From positions 55,994 to 119,993 of the forward strand of contig NZ_KQ959483.1 of NCBI RefSeq assembly GCF_001552785.1: a DNA stretch of 64,000 nt, read 5' to 3'. This DNA is from Atopobium deltae. Its GTDB lineage: Bacteria; Actinomycetota; Coriobacteriia; Coriobacteriales; Atopobiaceae. Position numbers and translations under genes: made by a program. The notes under the pieces are model-generated. The model made no database searches. It was not told the DNA's origin and saw only the letters and a list, made by a program, of their open reading frames with translations. Positions 29,088 to 36,793 of this stretch are shown here, piece after piece. How positions within the stretch are numbered: the stretch's first letter is position 1; every line of letters starts with the position of its first letter.

Positions 29088-30326
29088 GTGATTCGATACA
29101 TGCCATATATTTTGATCTTCTTGGTAGCCCTTATCGCAACGGTTATCACCACGCCTGTTGCCGCACGGATTGCCCGCTCACTCAATGCTATCGATAACCC
29201 CAGTAAACGACGCATCAACAAACGACCCGTACCTCGTATGGGTGGCATTGCCATTTTTGTTGGTCTTATCTGCGCTGCAATCACACAGTATATTGGCACG
29301 ACCTTCTATTTGTGGCCTGTGGTATTGATCCCGCATATTGGCATGACGGTCAATTACTACTATTTAGCTTCGGCGTTCTTATGCATTTTTGCCGTGGGTG
29401 TGCTGGATGACATCTTCTCGTTGCAGCCGCTTGTTAAATTTGCAGGACAAGTCATCGCTGCAGTGGTGGCTGTGGCGGGCGGTCTCGTAATTGGTAACAT
29501 CCTCAACCCACTCACCGAGACCGAGCTGATGCTTGGCTGGCTTGCTTACCCCATTACCGTTGTCTACCTCGTTGCCTACTGCAATATTATTAACCTCATC
29601 GACGGGCTCGATGGCCTAGCTTCGGGCATCACCGGTATCGCAAGTCTAACCATGTTTGTGCTTGGTGCGGCGGCGGGGCGGCTCGATGCAGCGGCACTGT
29701 CAATCGCACTCACGGGTACGACGCTGGGATTTTTGCGCTATAACTTCCACCCCGCGAGCATCTTTTTGGGCGACTCGGGGTCACTTGTGTTGGGCTTTGC
29801 ACTGGGCAGTGTTTCGCTGTTAAACGTCACACGCATTGCGGGCTTGACCACTATTATTGTCCCTCTGCTCGTCTCGAGCATTCCTATTATCGATACCTTC
29901 TCGGCTGTTATTCGTCGCAAGCGCGCACATGTGAGCATCGGGCAGGCCGATAAGGGCCACATTCACCATCGTCTTATTCAGAGTGGCTTTGACCAGCGCC
30001 AGGCCGTGCTTTTTATTTATGCTTGGACAGGCATGCTGTGCCTGGGTTCTTATGTGATGACCAAGGTCACGCTCTGGCCGCGCATGGCTATTTTTGCCAT
30101 CCTGATCGTTGCTTCTGGAAGCTTTATTTCGAAGCTTCATCTGTTTGATCCCGTGCTCCTGCACCACTATGATTCCAAAACCAACAACGATGTGTTGATT
30201 ACTCCCGATGATCCCAATTTTGAGCGCGAGAAAAAAGCTCAGAACCTCGAGAAGACCGCCGCGTGGAAACGAAGCGCTCGGCGCGTCAAACGATCCTACG
30301 CCAAGCACTTCCGTCATCACAAATGA
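29088..30326 (+). CDS. TagO/WecA-family undecaprenyl-phosphate sugar-1-phosphate transferase
   Basis: Integral membrane transferase that starts synthesis of a cell-surface polymer by moving a sugar phosphate onto undecaprenyl phosphate. It is about 412 residues with some ten membrane segments. Family motifs are VPRMGGIAIF, GVLDDIFSLQP, NIINLIDGLDGLASG, IFLGDSGSLVLG and the active-site histidines in GHIHHRLI. The start is GTG at 29088, 8 bases after GAGGGG; ATG at 29100 is the alternative. A basic cytoplasmic tail of about 60 residues follows the last segment and contains LEKTAAWKR at a CGAGAAGACC word. No wall-polymer genes are adjacent, so the polymer is unknown. Confidence 0.9.
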   Translation: MIRYMPYILIFLVALIATVITTPVAARIARSLNAIDNPSKRRINKRPVPRMGGIAIFVGLICAAITQYIGTTFYLWPVVLIPHIGMTVNYYYLASAFLCIFAVGVLDDIFSLQPLVKFAGQVIAAVVAVAGGLVIGNILNPLTETELMLGWLAYPITVVYLVAYCNIINLIDGLDGLASGITGIASLTMFVLGAAAGRLDAAALSIALTGTTLGFLRYNFHPASIFLGDSGSLVLGFALGSVSLLNVTRIAGLTTIIVPLLVSSIPIIDTFSAVIRRKRAHVSIGQADKGHIHHRLIQSGFDQRQAVLFIYAWTGMLCLGSYVMTKVTLWPRMAIFAILIVASGSFISKLHLFDPVLLHHYDSKTNNDVLITPDDPNFEREKKAQNLEKTAAWKRSARRVKRSYAKHFRHHK

Positions 30327-30344
30327 GGGAGTTGATGAGCCCTC

Positions 30345-30371
30345 GTCTTAAGTAGCGACGCTACGTAAGAC
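30345..30371. other. 27-bp near-perfect palindrome
   Basis: GTCTTAAGTAGCG, one central base, and a complement with one mismatch. It lies 18 bases past the transferase stop, at the junction with the decayed surface protein on the opposite strand. It has no T-run and may be a shared transcript-end hairpin. Confidence 0.55.
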
Positions 30372-30393
30372 GCCACACTACTTGATGACCCTC

Positions 30394-30832
30394 CTACGGC
30401 GAGAAATAAGCCATCCTGTTCCACCAAGCTTGAGCCAGCCAACACTCCAACAAGACTTCAACAAGACTTGTCAACAACGCTGTTGAATCTCCCATACGCG
30501 GCATGACACGTCCCGCTGAAAAACCACTTGTCGAGGTCGAGGCACTACCACCTGATGCATTACCAGCATTTGGTTTGCTATCTGCAGCACCCGAACCTGC
30601 GTCAGAAGTCGGCGTTGGATTAAGAGTTGGTAGAGTTGGCTCAGACGGCGGTGGTGGCGTGGGCTGCGGAGGTGCAGGCGTATCCTTCACGAGGTGCGAT
30701 GTATCCCGTAAGTGGCAAAACACCGTAATCGATATCCGCTGGATTTGGTGCTACATCAACAGCGGAAAGATCGTAGGCTCCAACGAAGCTCACGCGGTAT
30801 GGCTTACGCACTGCACCATTCACGTGGCGCAT
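30394..30832 (-). pseudogene. Frameshifted remnant of a Pro-rich wall-anchored surface protein
   Basis: Two overlapping minus-strand frames together read like one broken surface protein. The upstream frame (to about 30832) gives RKPYRVSFVGAYDLSAV and YGVLPLTGYIAPREGYA, in the style of bacterial repeat-fold ectodomains. After a frameshift near 30700, the other frame reads a Pro-rich spacer (PAPPQPTPPPPSEPTLPT) and a Ser/Gly/Ala linker. It ends in a degenerate sorting signal VMPRMGDSTALLTSLV. A second frameshift separates this from a hydrophobic stretch and a basic SRRRRVIK end. No promoter or start was found, so it is a 3' remnant downstream of rplT. Confidence 0.6.
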
Positions 30833-30967
30833 GCTTCATTTCTCACACACATTTATCATAGGAAATAGTAAGGGCAATAAGACCAAAATGAATAAGACAA
30901 AAAACAACTTTGCAATACTAGGTTTGGAAACCACCGCTCACTTTGAGATACTGGCTCGCAAATAATA

Positions 30968-31003
30968 AACCCCGTGCGGCACTCTGGGGCGCGACACGAG
31001 GTT
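30968..31003 (-). terminator. Terminator of the infC-rpmI-rplT operon
   Basis: On the minus strand AAACCTCGTG pairs with CACGGGGTTT (one G-T pair), followed by ATTATTT. It lies about 45-80 bases past the rplT stop. The T-run is interrupted, so termination may be partial. Confidence 0.65.
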
Positions 31004-31046
31004 TTATCATCTCAAAATATTGTGCTGTTATGCACTGTGGATGCTC

Positions 31047-31406
31047 TTATGCACTCAAAGCCTTCTTAGCGACTTCAGCGAGGTCAGCAAAGGCAGCGGC
31101 GTCTTCGTAGGCAATCTGAGCCAGAACCTTGCGGTCAAGCTCAACGCCAGCGAGCTTCAAGCCGTGCATGAAGACCGAGTAGCTCAAATCATTGACGCGA
31201 GCCGCAGCGTTGATGCGCTGAATCCAAAGACGACGAATCTCGCGCTTCTTGTTGCGACGATCACGATACTGATACTGCAAAGAGTGCTGCATTTGCTCTT
31301 TCATACCGCGGAGGGTACGAGAACCCGCACCATAGTAACCTTTGGTACGCTCTTGCAGGGTATGACGCTTCTTTTTGGCATTAACTGCGCGCTTTACACG
31401 TGCCAT
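31047..31406 (-). CDS. rplT: Ribosomal protein L20
   Basis: A 119-residue, strongly basic large-subunit protein needed early in 50S assembly. It begins [15 protein letters not shown], has the family segment [21 protein letters not shown] and ends [16 protein letters not shown]. In many bacteria L20 also represses the infC-rpmI-rplT operon by binding its leader; the leader here has a candidate attenuator. It lies 142 bases after rpmI. Confidence 0.98.
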   Translation of the reverse strand: MARVKRAVNAKKKRHTLQERTKGYYGAGSRTLRGMKEQMQHSLQYQYRDRRNKKREIRRLWIQRINAAARVNDLSYSVFMHGLKLAGVELDRKVLAQIAYEDAAAFADLAEVAKKALSA

Positions 31407-31548
31407 ATGTAATCAACTCCTTATGAGGAAATACTCTTCTTGACATTCAAGTGTGTGTTCAAATGGGTATTCAAGTGGGCATTCAAGCGACCGCCCAAGT
31501 AATGCTCAAATGAACGCTCAAACGATCCTTTACCGAGGCGTTGCTCGC

Positions 31549-31743
31549 CTACTGACCCATGCGTACCGAGACAGTCTTGACATCGGCGGGTGCAATCTCG
31601 GTTTCCTTGCGGAAGCCACGAATACGCTTCTGAGACTTCTTGGTAAGAATGTGGCTCTTGAATGCTTTGGCACGCATAATTTTGCCCGTACCAGTCTTGC
31701 GGAAACGCTTGGCGGTTCCCTTGTGAGTCTTCATCTTTGGCAT
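31549..31743 (-). CDS. rpmI: Ribosomal protein L35
   Basis: A 64-residue basic ribosomal protein beginning [14 protein letters not shown], the usual L35 start, with [12 protein letters not shown] later. It starts one base after the infC stop, so it is cotranslated with infC. Order infC-rpmI-rplT is standard. Confidence 0.97.
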   Translation of the reverse strand: MPKMKTHKGTAKRFRKTGTGKIMRAKAFKSHILTKKSQKRIRGFRKETEIAPADVKTVSVRMGQ

Positions 31744-31744
31744 A

Positions 31745-32371
31745 CTAGTTCTCCTTCGTGTTTACAGCTTCGTCGCTTTGTGCGGGCTTGCCCTGCTCGG
31801 TCTTCTCGGCAGCAGGCTTTGTCTTCGCGGGCTTCTCGTCAAACGCACCCTTGATCGGAGCGACGAGCATATGCATGTTACGACCTTCCATCTTGGGCTG
31901 GGACTCAACCGTTGCAACGGGCTTCAAGTCGTCGGCAAGACGCTCAAGCACGTTAAGACCCTGCTCGGGATGGGCCATTTCGCGTCCGCGGAACATGATC
32001 GTGATTTTTACGCGAGCGCCCTTTTTAAGAAAACGAAGCACATGGTTCTTCTTGGTTTCGTAGTCGCCCACATCGATCTTGGGACGGAATTTCATCTCTT
32101 TGACCTCGACCTTAGCCTGATTCTTGCGGGCGGCCTTGGCCTTGCGGTCCTGTTCGTACTTAAACTTTCGATAATCCATCACCTTGCAAACAGGTGGCTC
32201 GGCATGGGGCGCGATCTCGACCAGATCAAATCCGCGGTCGTATGCCAGGCGCAACGCGTCAGAAACACCAAAAAGGCCGAGCTGAGACCCATCTTCGCCA
32301 ATCAGGCGGCAAGTACGAGCATGAATTGCCTCGTTAATGCGAGGCTCTTGGGGCTTGGCTATCTTGTTCAC
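31745..32371 (-). CDS. infC: Translation initiation factor IF-3
   Basis: Binds the 30S subunit and checks start codons and the initiator tRNA. The 208-residue protein has the N-terminal domain ([14 protein letters not shown]), the linker and a C-terminal domain with [13 protein letters not shown] and [15 protein letters not shown] at 32371 is my start, with AAAGG close upstream. An in-frame ATA nine bases later would match the rare-start arrangement seen in other infC genes, but this cannot be resolved here. After the core is a non-family tail of about 30 residues with [12 protein letters not shown], encoded over a CGAGAAGACC word (31799). Confidence 0.95.
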   Translation of the reverse strand: MNKIAKPQEPRINEAIHARTCRLIGEDGSQLGLFGVSDALRLAYDRGFDLVEIAPHAEPPVCKVMDYRKFKYEQDRKAKAARKNQAKVEVKEMKFRPKIDVGDYETKKNHVLRFLKKGARVKITIMFRGREMAHPEQGLNVLERLADDLKPVATVESQPKMEGRNMHMLVAPIKGAFDEKPAKTKPAAEKTEQGKPAQSDEAVNTKEN

Positions 32372-32519
32372 CTACCTTTCTTTGCGCTTGACCGCGTCGT
32401 GTGGCCAAGGCGCATTCGTCGTTTGCGCGCTCGGTGTGCAAGTTGCATTCCTGAAGCGCATTTGTTACGTCGTTACAGTTGCACGATTTTGTGCGGCGCA
32501 GCGGTTTTACCCGTTACAG

Positions 32520-32806
32520 ACACATAAAAATACCCAGACGACGCTTAAGCATCCATCTGGGGCAAAAAGCTCTTGAGGCGTTGCGTGTTAAGCCTTGTAC
32601 ATCTCCTGACGAGAAGACCGTCAGCTTGCGAGCCGCACATCATGCGCAATCACATCTTGTGCAATTACATCTTGTGCAGTCGCATCACGCACGTACGAGC
32701 TTCGAAAAACAGTTCGTTTTTCTTACCAGACAGCTACCACATGGCGCCATACAGGTGGGAATCCACGTACTTGATTCCGCTTCTTCAATACGCACTTTGT
32801 AGTATA
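32520..32806 (-). promoter_or_regulatory. Leader region of infC with candidate attenuator (L20-type)
   Basis: Upstream of infC on the minus strand, a stem of CCCAGA and TCTGGG with an inner GCTTAAGC is followed by TATTTTTATG (plus 32524-32562), which looks like an intrinsic terminator. It ends about 150 bases before infC. A TATACT box lies at plus 32801-32806 as a possible promoter for a leader of about 420 bases. In other bacteria this operon is controlled by L20 binding its leader; that analogy is inference. The leader also holds a hairpin-forming CGAGAAGACC word at 32604-32622. The rest of 32807-33004 holds no gene. Confidence 0.5.
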
Positions 32807-32976
32807 GCAGTCATGTAAGCTGCAATGTCCTACGCTGTGCGAACGTGACTTATAATACTGATATTCTTCGCATAATGCAAGCGCTTCTAGCGTTTCTTAG
32901 CATTTACATATGAGGTGTTCTAGGGGGCGTTTTGTATGACTTGGAAAATTCTGTTCCTCTTGCCAGCGTTTTCTGT

Positions 32977-32982
32977 TATAGT
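32977..32982 (+). promoter_or_regulatory. Candidate -10 box of tRNA-Leu
   Basis: TATAGT lies 23 bases before the tRNA. The -35 position 17 bases upstream reads TTCCTC, a weak match, so this is a tentative call. Confidence 0.4.
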
Positions 32983-33004
32983 TTGTAAAGCACGTCCACA
33001 GTAA

Positions 33005-33091
33005 GCCTGAGTGGTGGAATTGGCAGACGCGATGGACTCAAAATCCATTGTTCGCAAGAACGTGTGAGTTCGAGTCTCACCTCAGGCACCA
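33005..33091 (+). tRNA. tRNA-Leu (anticodon CAA)
   Basis: The acceptor arms GCCTGAG and CTCAGGC pair perfectly and an encoded CCA ends the gene. The anticodon stem ATGGA/TCCAT encloses the loop CTCAAAA, giving anticodon CAA, which reads UUG leucine. A long variable arm (TGTTCGCAAGAACG) and the T-arm GAGTTCGAGTCTC are as expected for a class II leucine tRNA. Confidence 0.97.
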
Positions 33092-33099
33092 GCACATTC

Positions 33100-33133
33100 A
33101 AGAGCCCTTGTTGCGCAAGGGCTCTTTTTATTT
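33100..33133 (+). terminator. Intrinsic terminator of tRNA-Leu
   Basis: AAGAGCCCTT (33100-33109) pairs with AAGGGCTCTT (33117-33126) and is followed by TTTTTATTTT-type sequence. Confidence 0.92.
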
Positions 33134-33495
33134 TGCGAGCTCGTAGAGTGCGTCGAGATGCCTGCAGAATAGCCAATTCGTGTGAGTAAGAAGCAAGTTG
33201 GGCTGAGCTCAAAAAGAGGTGGCGCACATACGCTAGTGCCTTTTCATGGCGCTCTCCTTACTTACCAGACGATCATGAGCGAACATTCTATTTCCAAAAA
33301 TTGTCAAAATATAAAATTTTAAATATAGTGCGGGAATCAAAACCCTGTTATGAATTTTCAGAAATCTAAGTTTTTTGGGGCGCAGAGGGATTGTATAGAT
33401 ATTTCTGCAAAGGCCTGTAAAAGAGCTTGTAGCTATGTTTGACAAGACGGTTTGTAGATAACCCCCCGAAAACTTAAAATTTACTTGATTGCATC
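33134..33495. other. 362-bp gap without a supported gene
   Basis: AT-rich sequence between the tRNA terminator and the end of the minus-strand MBL hydrolase. A 70-codon open frame on the minus strand (33233-33445) has no ribosome site and no recognisable features, and I do not call it. Confidence 0.6.
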
Positions 33496-34251
33496 TTAAA
33501 AATTAAGATAGAACGGATTGGATGCAAGCTCGCGTTCCATGGTCGTTATATCATCATGTCCAGGGCACACAATAGTCACAGGTGGAAGCTCTTGCTTAAG
33601 GCGATTAAGCGAAGACATAAGGACATCAAAATTGCCGTCTTCAAAATCTGTACGACCAGCTGATCCAGCAAACAGGGTATCACCCGTAAAAACAATACCA
33701 CCAGCCGTGCGTTGGCCCGCAAAACAGACGGCGCCAGAACTGTGACCTGGTGTTTCTATTACACGAAATTGAGCAGTTCCCACCGATAAGACATCACCAT
33801 CGGCAATGGTTGCACTGGGTAGAGGTGCCAGCGTGTCCTCAGGAAAATAGCCAGGTGCCGTGGGTTTCTGAGCCAAATGAATATCATTTTTATGCATGAG
33901 AAATGGGATTTTACCAGCTCGCGCGGTCTTTTCGGCTGCGGTGGCGCCATCAGCAGGAGCGATTTTCTCGGCAAACGCTGGTACTGCAGTGGCATCATCG
34001 ACAGGCGCAAGCTGATCGTCACCCAAAAAATCAACAAGGCCACTTACATGGTCGCCATGACCATGCGTAGCAACAACAGCCTTAATGCTCACGTCACAAA
34101 GCTGGTCGCGCACCTCGGCACCCGCGGCGCCAACGTCAATCACGAGGCACTCTCCTCGCGATATGTACGCATAGCAATTCGTAAAAATGCGTCCAACCAC
34201 AAAAAGTCGGATCTCGTCTGGACCACACGAAAACGTTTTGACCGTAAGCAT
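33496..34251 (-). CDS. Metallo-beta-lactamase-fold hydrolase (glyoxalase II-like)
   Basis: A 251-residue metal-dependent hydrolase of the glyoxalase II-like MBL group. Metal motifs are THGHGDHVSG (HxHxDH), TPGHSSGAV, FTGDTLFAG and the late CPGHDD. An insertion of about 35 residues after the HxHxDH motif contains AFAEKIAPADGATAAEKTA, absent from typical members and rich in the Glu-Lys coding of the CGAGAAG word in degenerate form. ATG at 34251 has AAGGGAG upstream. It is third in a recJ-rel-MBL run, an order seen with small variation in many Gram-positives. The substrate is unknown. Confidence 0.88.
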   Translation of the reverse strand: MLTVKTFSCGPDEIRLFVVGRIFTNCYAYISRGECLVIDVGAAGAEVRDQLCDVSIKAVVATHGHGDHVSGLVDFLGDDQLAPVDDATAVPAFAEKIAPADGATAAEKTARAGKIPFLMHKNDIHLAQKPTAPGYFPEDTLAPLPSATIADGDVLSVGTAQFRVIETPGHSSGAVCFAGQRTAGGIVFTGDTLFAGSAGRTDFEDGNFDVLMSSLNRLKQELPPVTIVCPGHDDITTMERELASNPFYLNF

Positions 34252-34358
34252 AATAGCTCCCTTGCTGTTGCATACTTTAAGGTGGCGGTAGTCGCAGTGG
34301 CGGTAGGCGCAGTGGGCGCCAGCCGTCGTGCGACCGCTCCGTAGCGCACATAAGCTCC

Positions 34359-36749
34359 CTACAGGTGACGCTTTAACTGATTTGCACCCTCACCAGGCAA
34401 AATGCGGCGCGCATCGTAGACGCTCGGCACGCGCTTTACCATTTCGAACAACGACGACAAAATGCTTGCATCCGAAATCGAAATCAAGAAGCGAAGACGT
34501 GCCGCACCCATGGGGCTCGTTTGCGTTGCCGCCGAAATAATATCGGCACCCGCGTCGCTCAATGCAATGGTAATGTCCTTGAGCAGCCCCATACGATCGG
34601 TTGCCGAAATAACGATCTCGACCTGGAATTCCGTTGCGCCCGAAGCATCCCATTGCACATCAATCAAGCGCTCGGGATTGCGCATCAGGTTTGTCACATT
34701 GGGACAATTCGCCCGATGAACCGAAACACCGCGACCACGCGTAATAAAACCGATGATCTTATCGCCAGCCACAGGATTACAGCACTTCGACAGGTGTGCC
34801 AGCAGTCCAGGGTCGCCTTTGACAACCACACCACAATGCGAGCGCTTTTTGCGATCCGCCCGTGTGCGCGGCTTAGGAGCCTTGAGGGGCAGATTTTCTT
34901 CGATGGCCTGCTGTTTGCGCGCTGCGTCCTGGGCGGCCTTCTCGGAAGCTGCTTGCGCTTCGGGACTACCCTGCTGCAAAATGTCCAAAATACGGTGAAT
35001 GACCTGCTTAAACGCAAGCTTGCCCGTCGCGACAGCGGCAAAAAAGTCGTCAGTAGACGCCAGATTGTACTGCGAAACCACCTGGCTGATCGCCTTGGTC
35101 GTACGGCTGTTGGAAATACCAAAGCCCTGCTTGCGCAACTCGCGCGCCACTTCAGAGCGACCCTGCTCGGAATCGTCCGACTTGGACGCCACTGCAAAAT
35201 ACTTGCGGATTTTTGCGCGCGCCGACGGGGTGCGCACCAGCGAAATCCAGTCGCGCGAAGGCTTGGCGTTGTTGTTCGTCAGAATTTCGACGCGATCACC
35301 CATCTCGAGCGCATAGGTGAGCGGCACAACGCTGCCGTTTACCTTGGCACCGACGCAGTGGTTGCCAACCTCGGAGTGCACCGCGTAAGCAAAATCAAGT
35401 GGCGTCGCACCCGCGCGCAGGTTCATGACCTCGCCTTTTGGGGTAAAAATAAAAATTTCGTCCTCGTACAAGTCGACGCGCAGGTTATCCAGGTACTCGT
35501 GGGCATCGTCAATGTCGGCCTCCGCAGCCCAAGTTAGACTGCGGCGGATCCAGGAGATTTGCGAGTCGATGCTCTTATCGGCAGCAGACATTTCGCCCGA
35601 GGAATTGCCCGACTTTTTGTACAGCCAGTGCGCCGCAATACCGTATTCAGCCTGTTCATGCATCTCGTAGGTGCGGATCTGAATCTCGATGGGTCGCGCG
35701 TCCGGACCCACAACGGTGGTATGCAAGGAGCTGTAGCCGTTAGGCTTAGGCGTGGCGATATAGTCCTTAAAACGACCAGGTAGCGGATGCCACAGCGAGT
35801 GCAAAGTGCCCAGAATGGAGTAGCAATCACCCACGGTCGGCGCAATGACGCGCAGGGCGATAAGATCGTAAATGTCCGAGAAGCGCTTGTCCTTACGCTT
35901 CATTTTTTGATAAATCGACCAAAGATGCTTGGGGCGACCTTTGATTTGCAGGCCCTGCAGCCCTGCTTTTTCGAGCTCACGCGAAATCACTTCGATGATC
36001 TGCTTTGTCTCGCTCGCGCGCTCTTCTCGCGAGTCCTGTACCAGACGCGCGATGCGCGCATACTCGTCGGTGTCTAGGTAAAAGAAAGCCAGGTCCTCAA
36101 GCTCCCATTTGAAGGACGAGATACCCAGGCGGTCGGCCAAAGGCGCGTACACGTCCATCGTTTCGTGCGCTTTAAAGCTGCGGCGCTCGGGTGGCAACGA
36201 TGCCAGCGTACGCATATTGTGCAGGCGGTCGGCCAACTTAATAATAACGACGCGAATATCCTTCGACATAGCCAAAAACATTTTGCGCAGGTTAAGCGCT
36301 TGTTTTTCGTCCATCGAGCCGACTTCAATGGAGGTCAGCTTGGTCACGCCATCCACAAGCGTCGCAACCGTCTCACCAAAGGTTTTGGTGATAATATCGA
36401 GCGTGGCGGTGGTATCTTCCACGGTGTCGTGCAGCAAAGCCGCACAGATGACATCACGATCCATATGGAGGTTATCGGCCAGAATAAAGGCTACCTCGAC
36501 GGGATGGTTAATGTAGGGTTCACCGCTGCGACGGCGCTGATTTCCATGAAAGCGCGCGGCAAGCTCGTATGCGCATCTCACGTCCTGTACATCGTCATCG
36601 TTCATGTACTGCGTACAAGTGGTAACGAGGCGCTCGTAGTTATCTGCCTGCGGAATGTCCTTCGCCGCGGGAACAAACAAGCCCTTCTCGTTTACCAGAG
36701 CATTGTCGTGTGTTTGCGCAGATGCGTTATCCATATATTCCGATATCAT
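34359..36749 (-). CDS. rel: Bifunctional (p)ppGpp synthetase/hydrolase
   Basis: Makes and degrades (p)ppGpp in the stringent response, 796 residues. The hydrolase HD domain is intact: YINHPVEVAFILAD and LLHDTVEDT. The synthetase domain has RFKDYIATPKPNGYSSLHT, the RxKD form found in bifunctional enzymes. TGS (IFTPKGEVMNLRAGATPLDFAY), zinc-finger and C-terminal ACT domains follow. ATG at 36749 has a clear GGGAGG upstream. It is 44 bases after the recJ-recQ gene and is probably cotranscribed with it. Confidence 0.96.
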   Translation of the reverse strand: MISEYMDNASAQTHDNALVNEKGLFVPAAKDIPQADNYERLVTTCTQYMNDDDVQDVRCAYELAARFHGNQRRRSGEPYINHPVEVAFILADNLHMDRDVICAALLHDTVEDTTATLDIITKTFGETVATLVDGVTKLTSIEVGSMDEKQALNLRKMFLAMSKDIRVVIIKLADRLHNMRTLASLPPERRSFKAHETMDVYAPLADRLGISSFKWELEDLAFFYLDTDEYARIARLVQDSREERASETKQIIEVISRELEKAGLQGLQIKGRPKHLWSIYQKMKRKDKRFSDIYDLIALRVIAPTVGDCYSILGTLHSLWHPLPGRFKDYIATPKPNGYSSLHTTVVGPDARPIEIQIRTYEMHEQAEYGIAAHWLYKKSGNSSGEMSAADKSIDSQISWIRRSLTWAAEADIDDAHEYLDNLRVDLYEDEIFIFTPKGEVMNLRAGATPLDFAYAVHSEVGNHCVGAKVNGSVVPLTYALEMGDRVEILTNNNAKPSRDWISLVRTPSARAKIRKYFAVASKSDDSEQGRSEVARELRKQGFGISNSRTTKAISQVVSQYNLASTDDFFAAVATGKLAFKQVIHRILDILQQGSPEAQAASEKAAQDAARKQQAIEENLPLKAPKPRTRADRKKRSHCGVVVKGDPGLLAHLSKCCNPVAGDKIIGFITRGRGVSVHRANCPNVTNLMRNPERLIDVQWDASGATEFQVEIVISATDRMGLLKDITIALSDAGADIISAATQTSPMGAARLRFLISISDASILSSLFEMVKRVPSVYDARRILPGEGANQLKRHL

Positions 36750-36793
36750 GTGTGCCGCCTCCCTTCTTAGGTAAATCCTATACCAATTTTCCT

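Noticed and set aside
33233..33445. 70-codon minus-strand open frame
   Set aside because: No ribosome site, no recognisable features, AT-rich gap.
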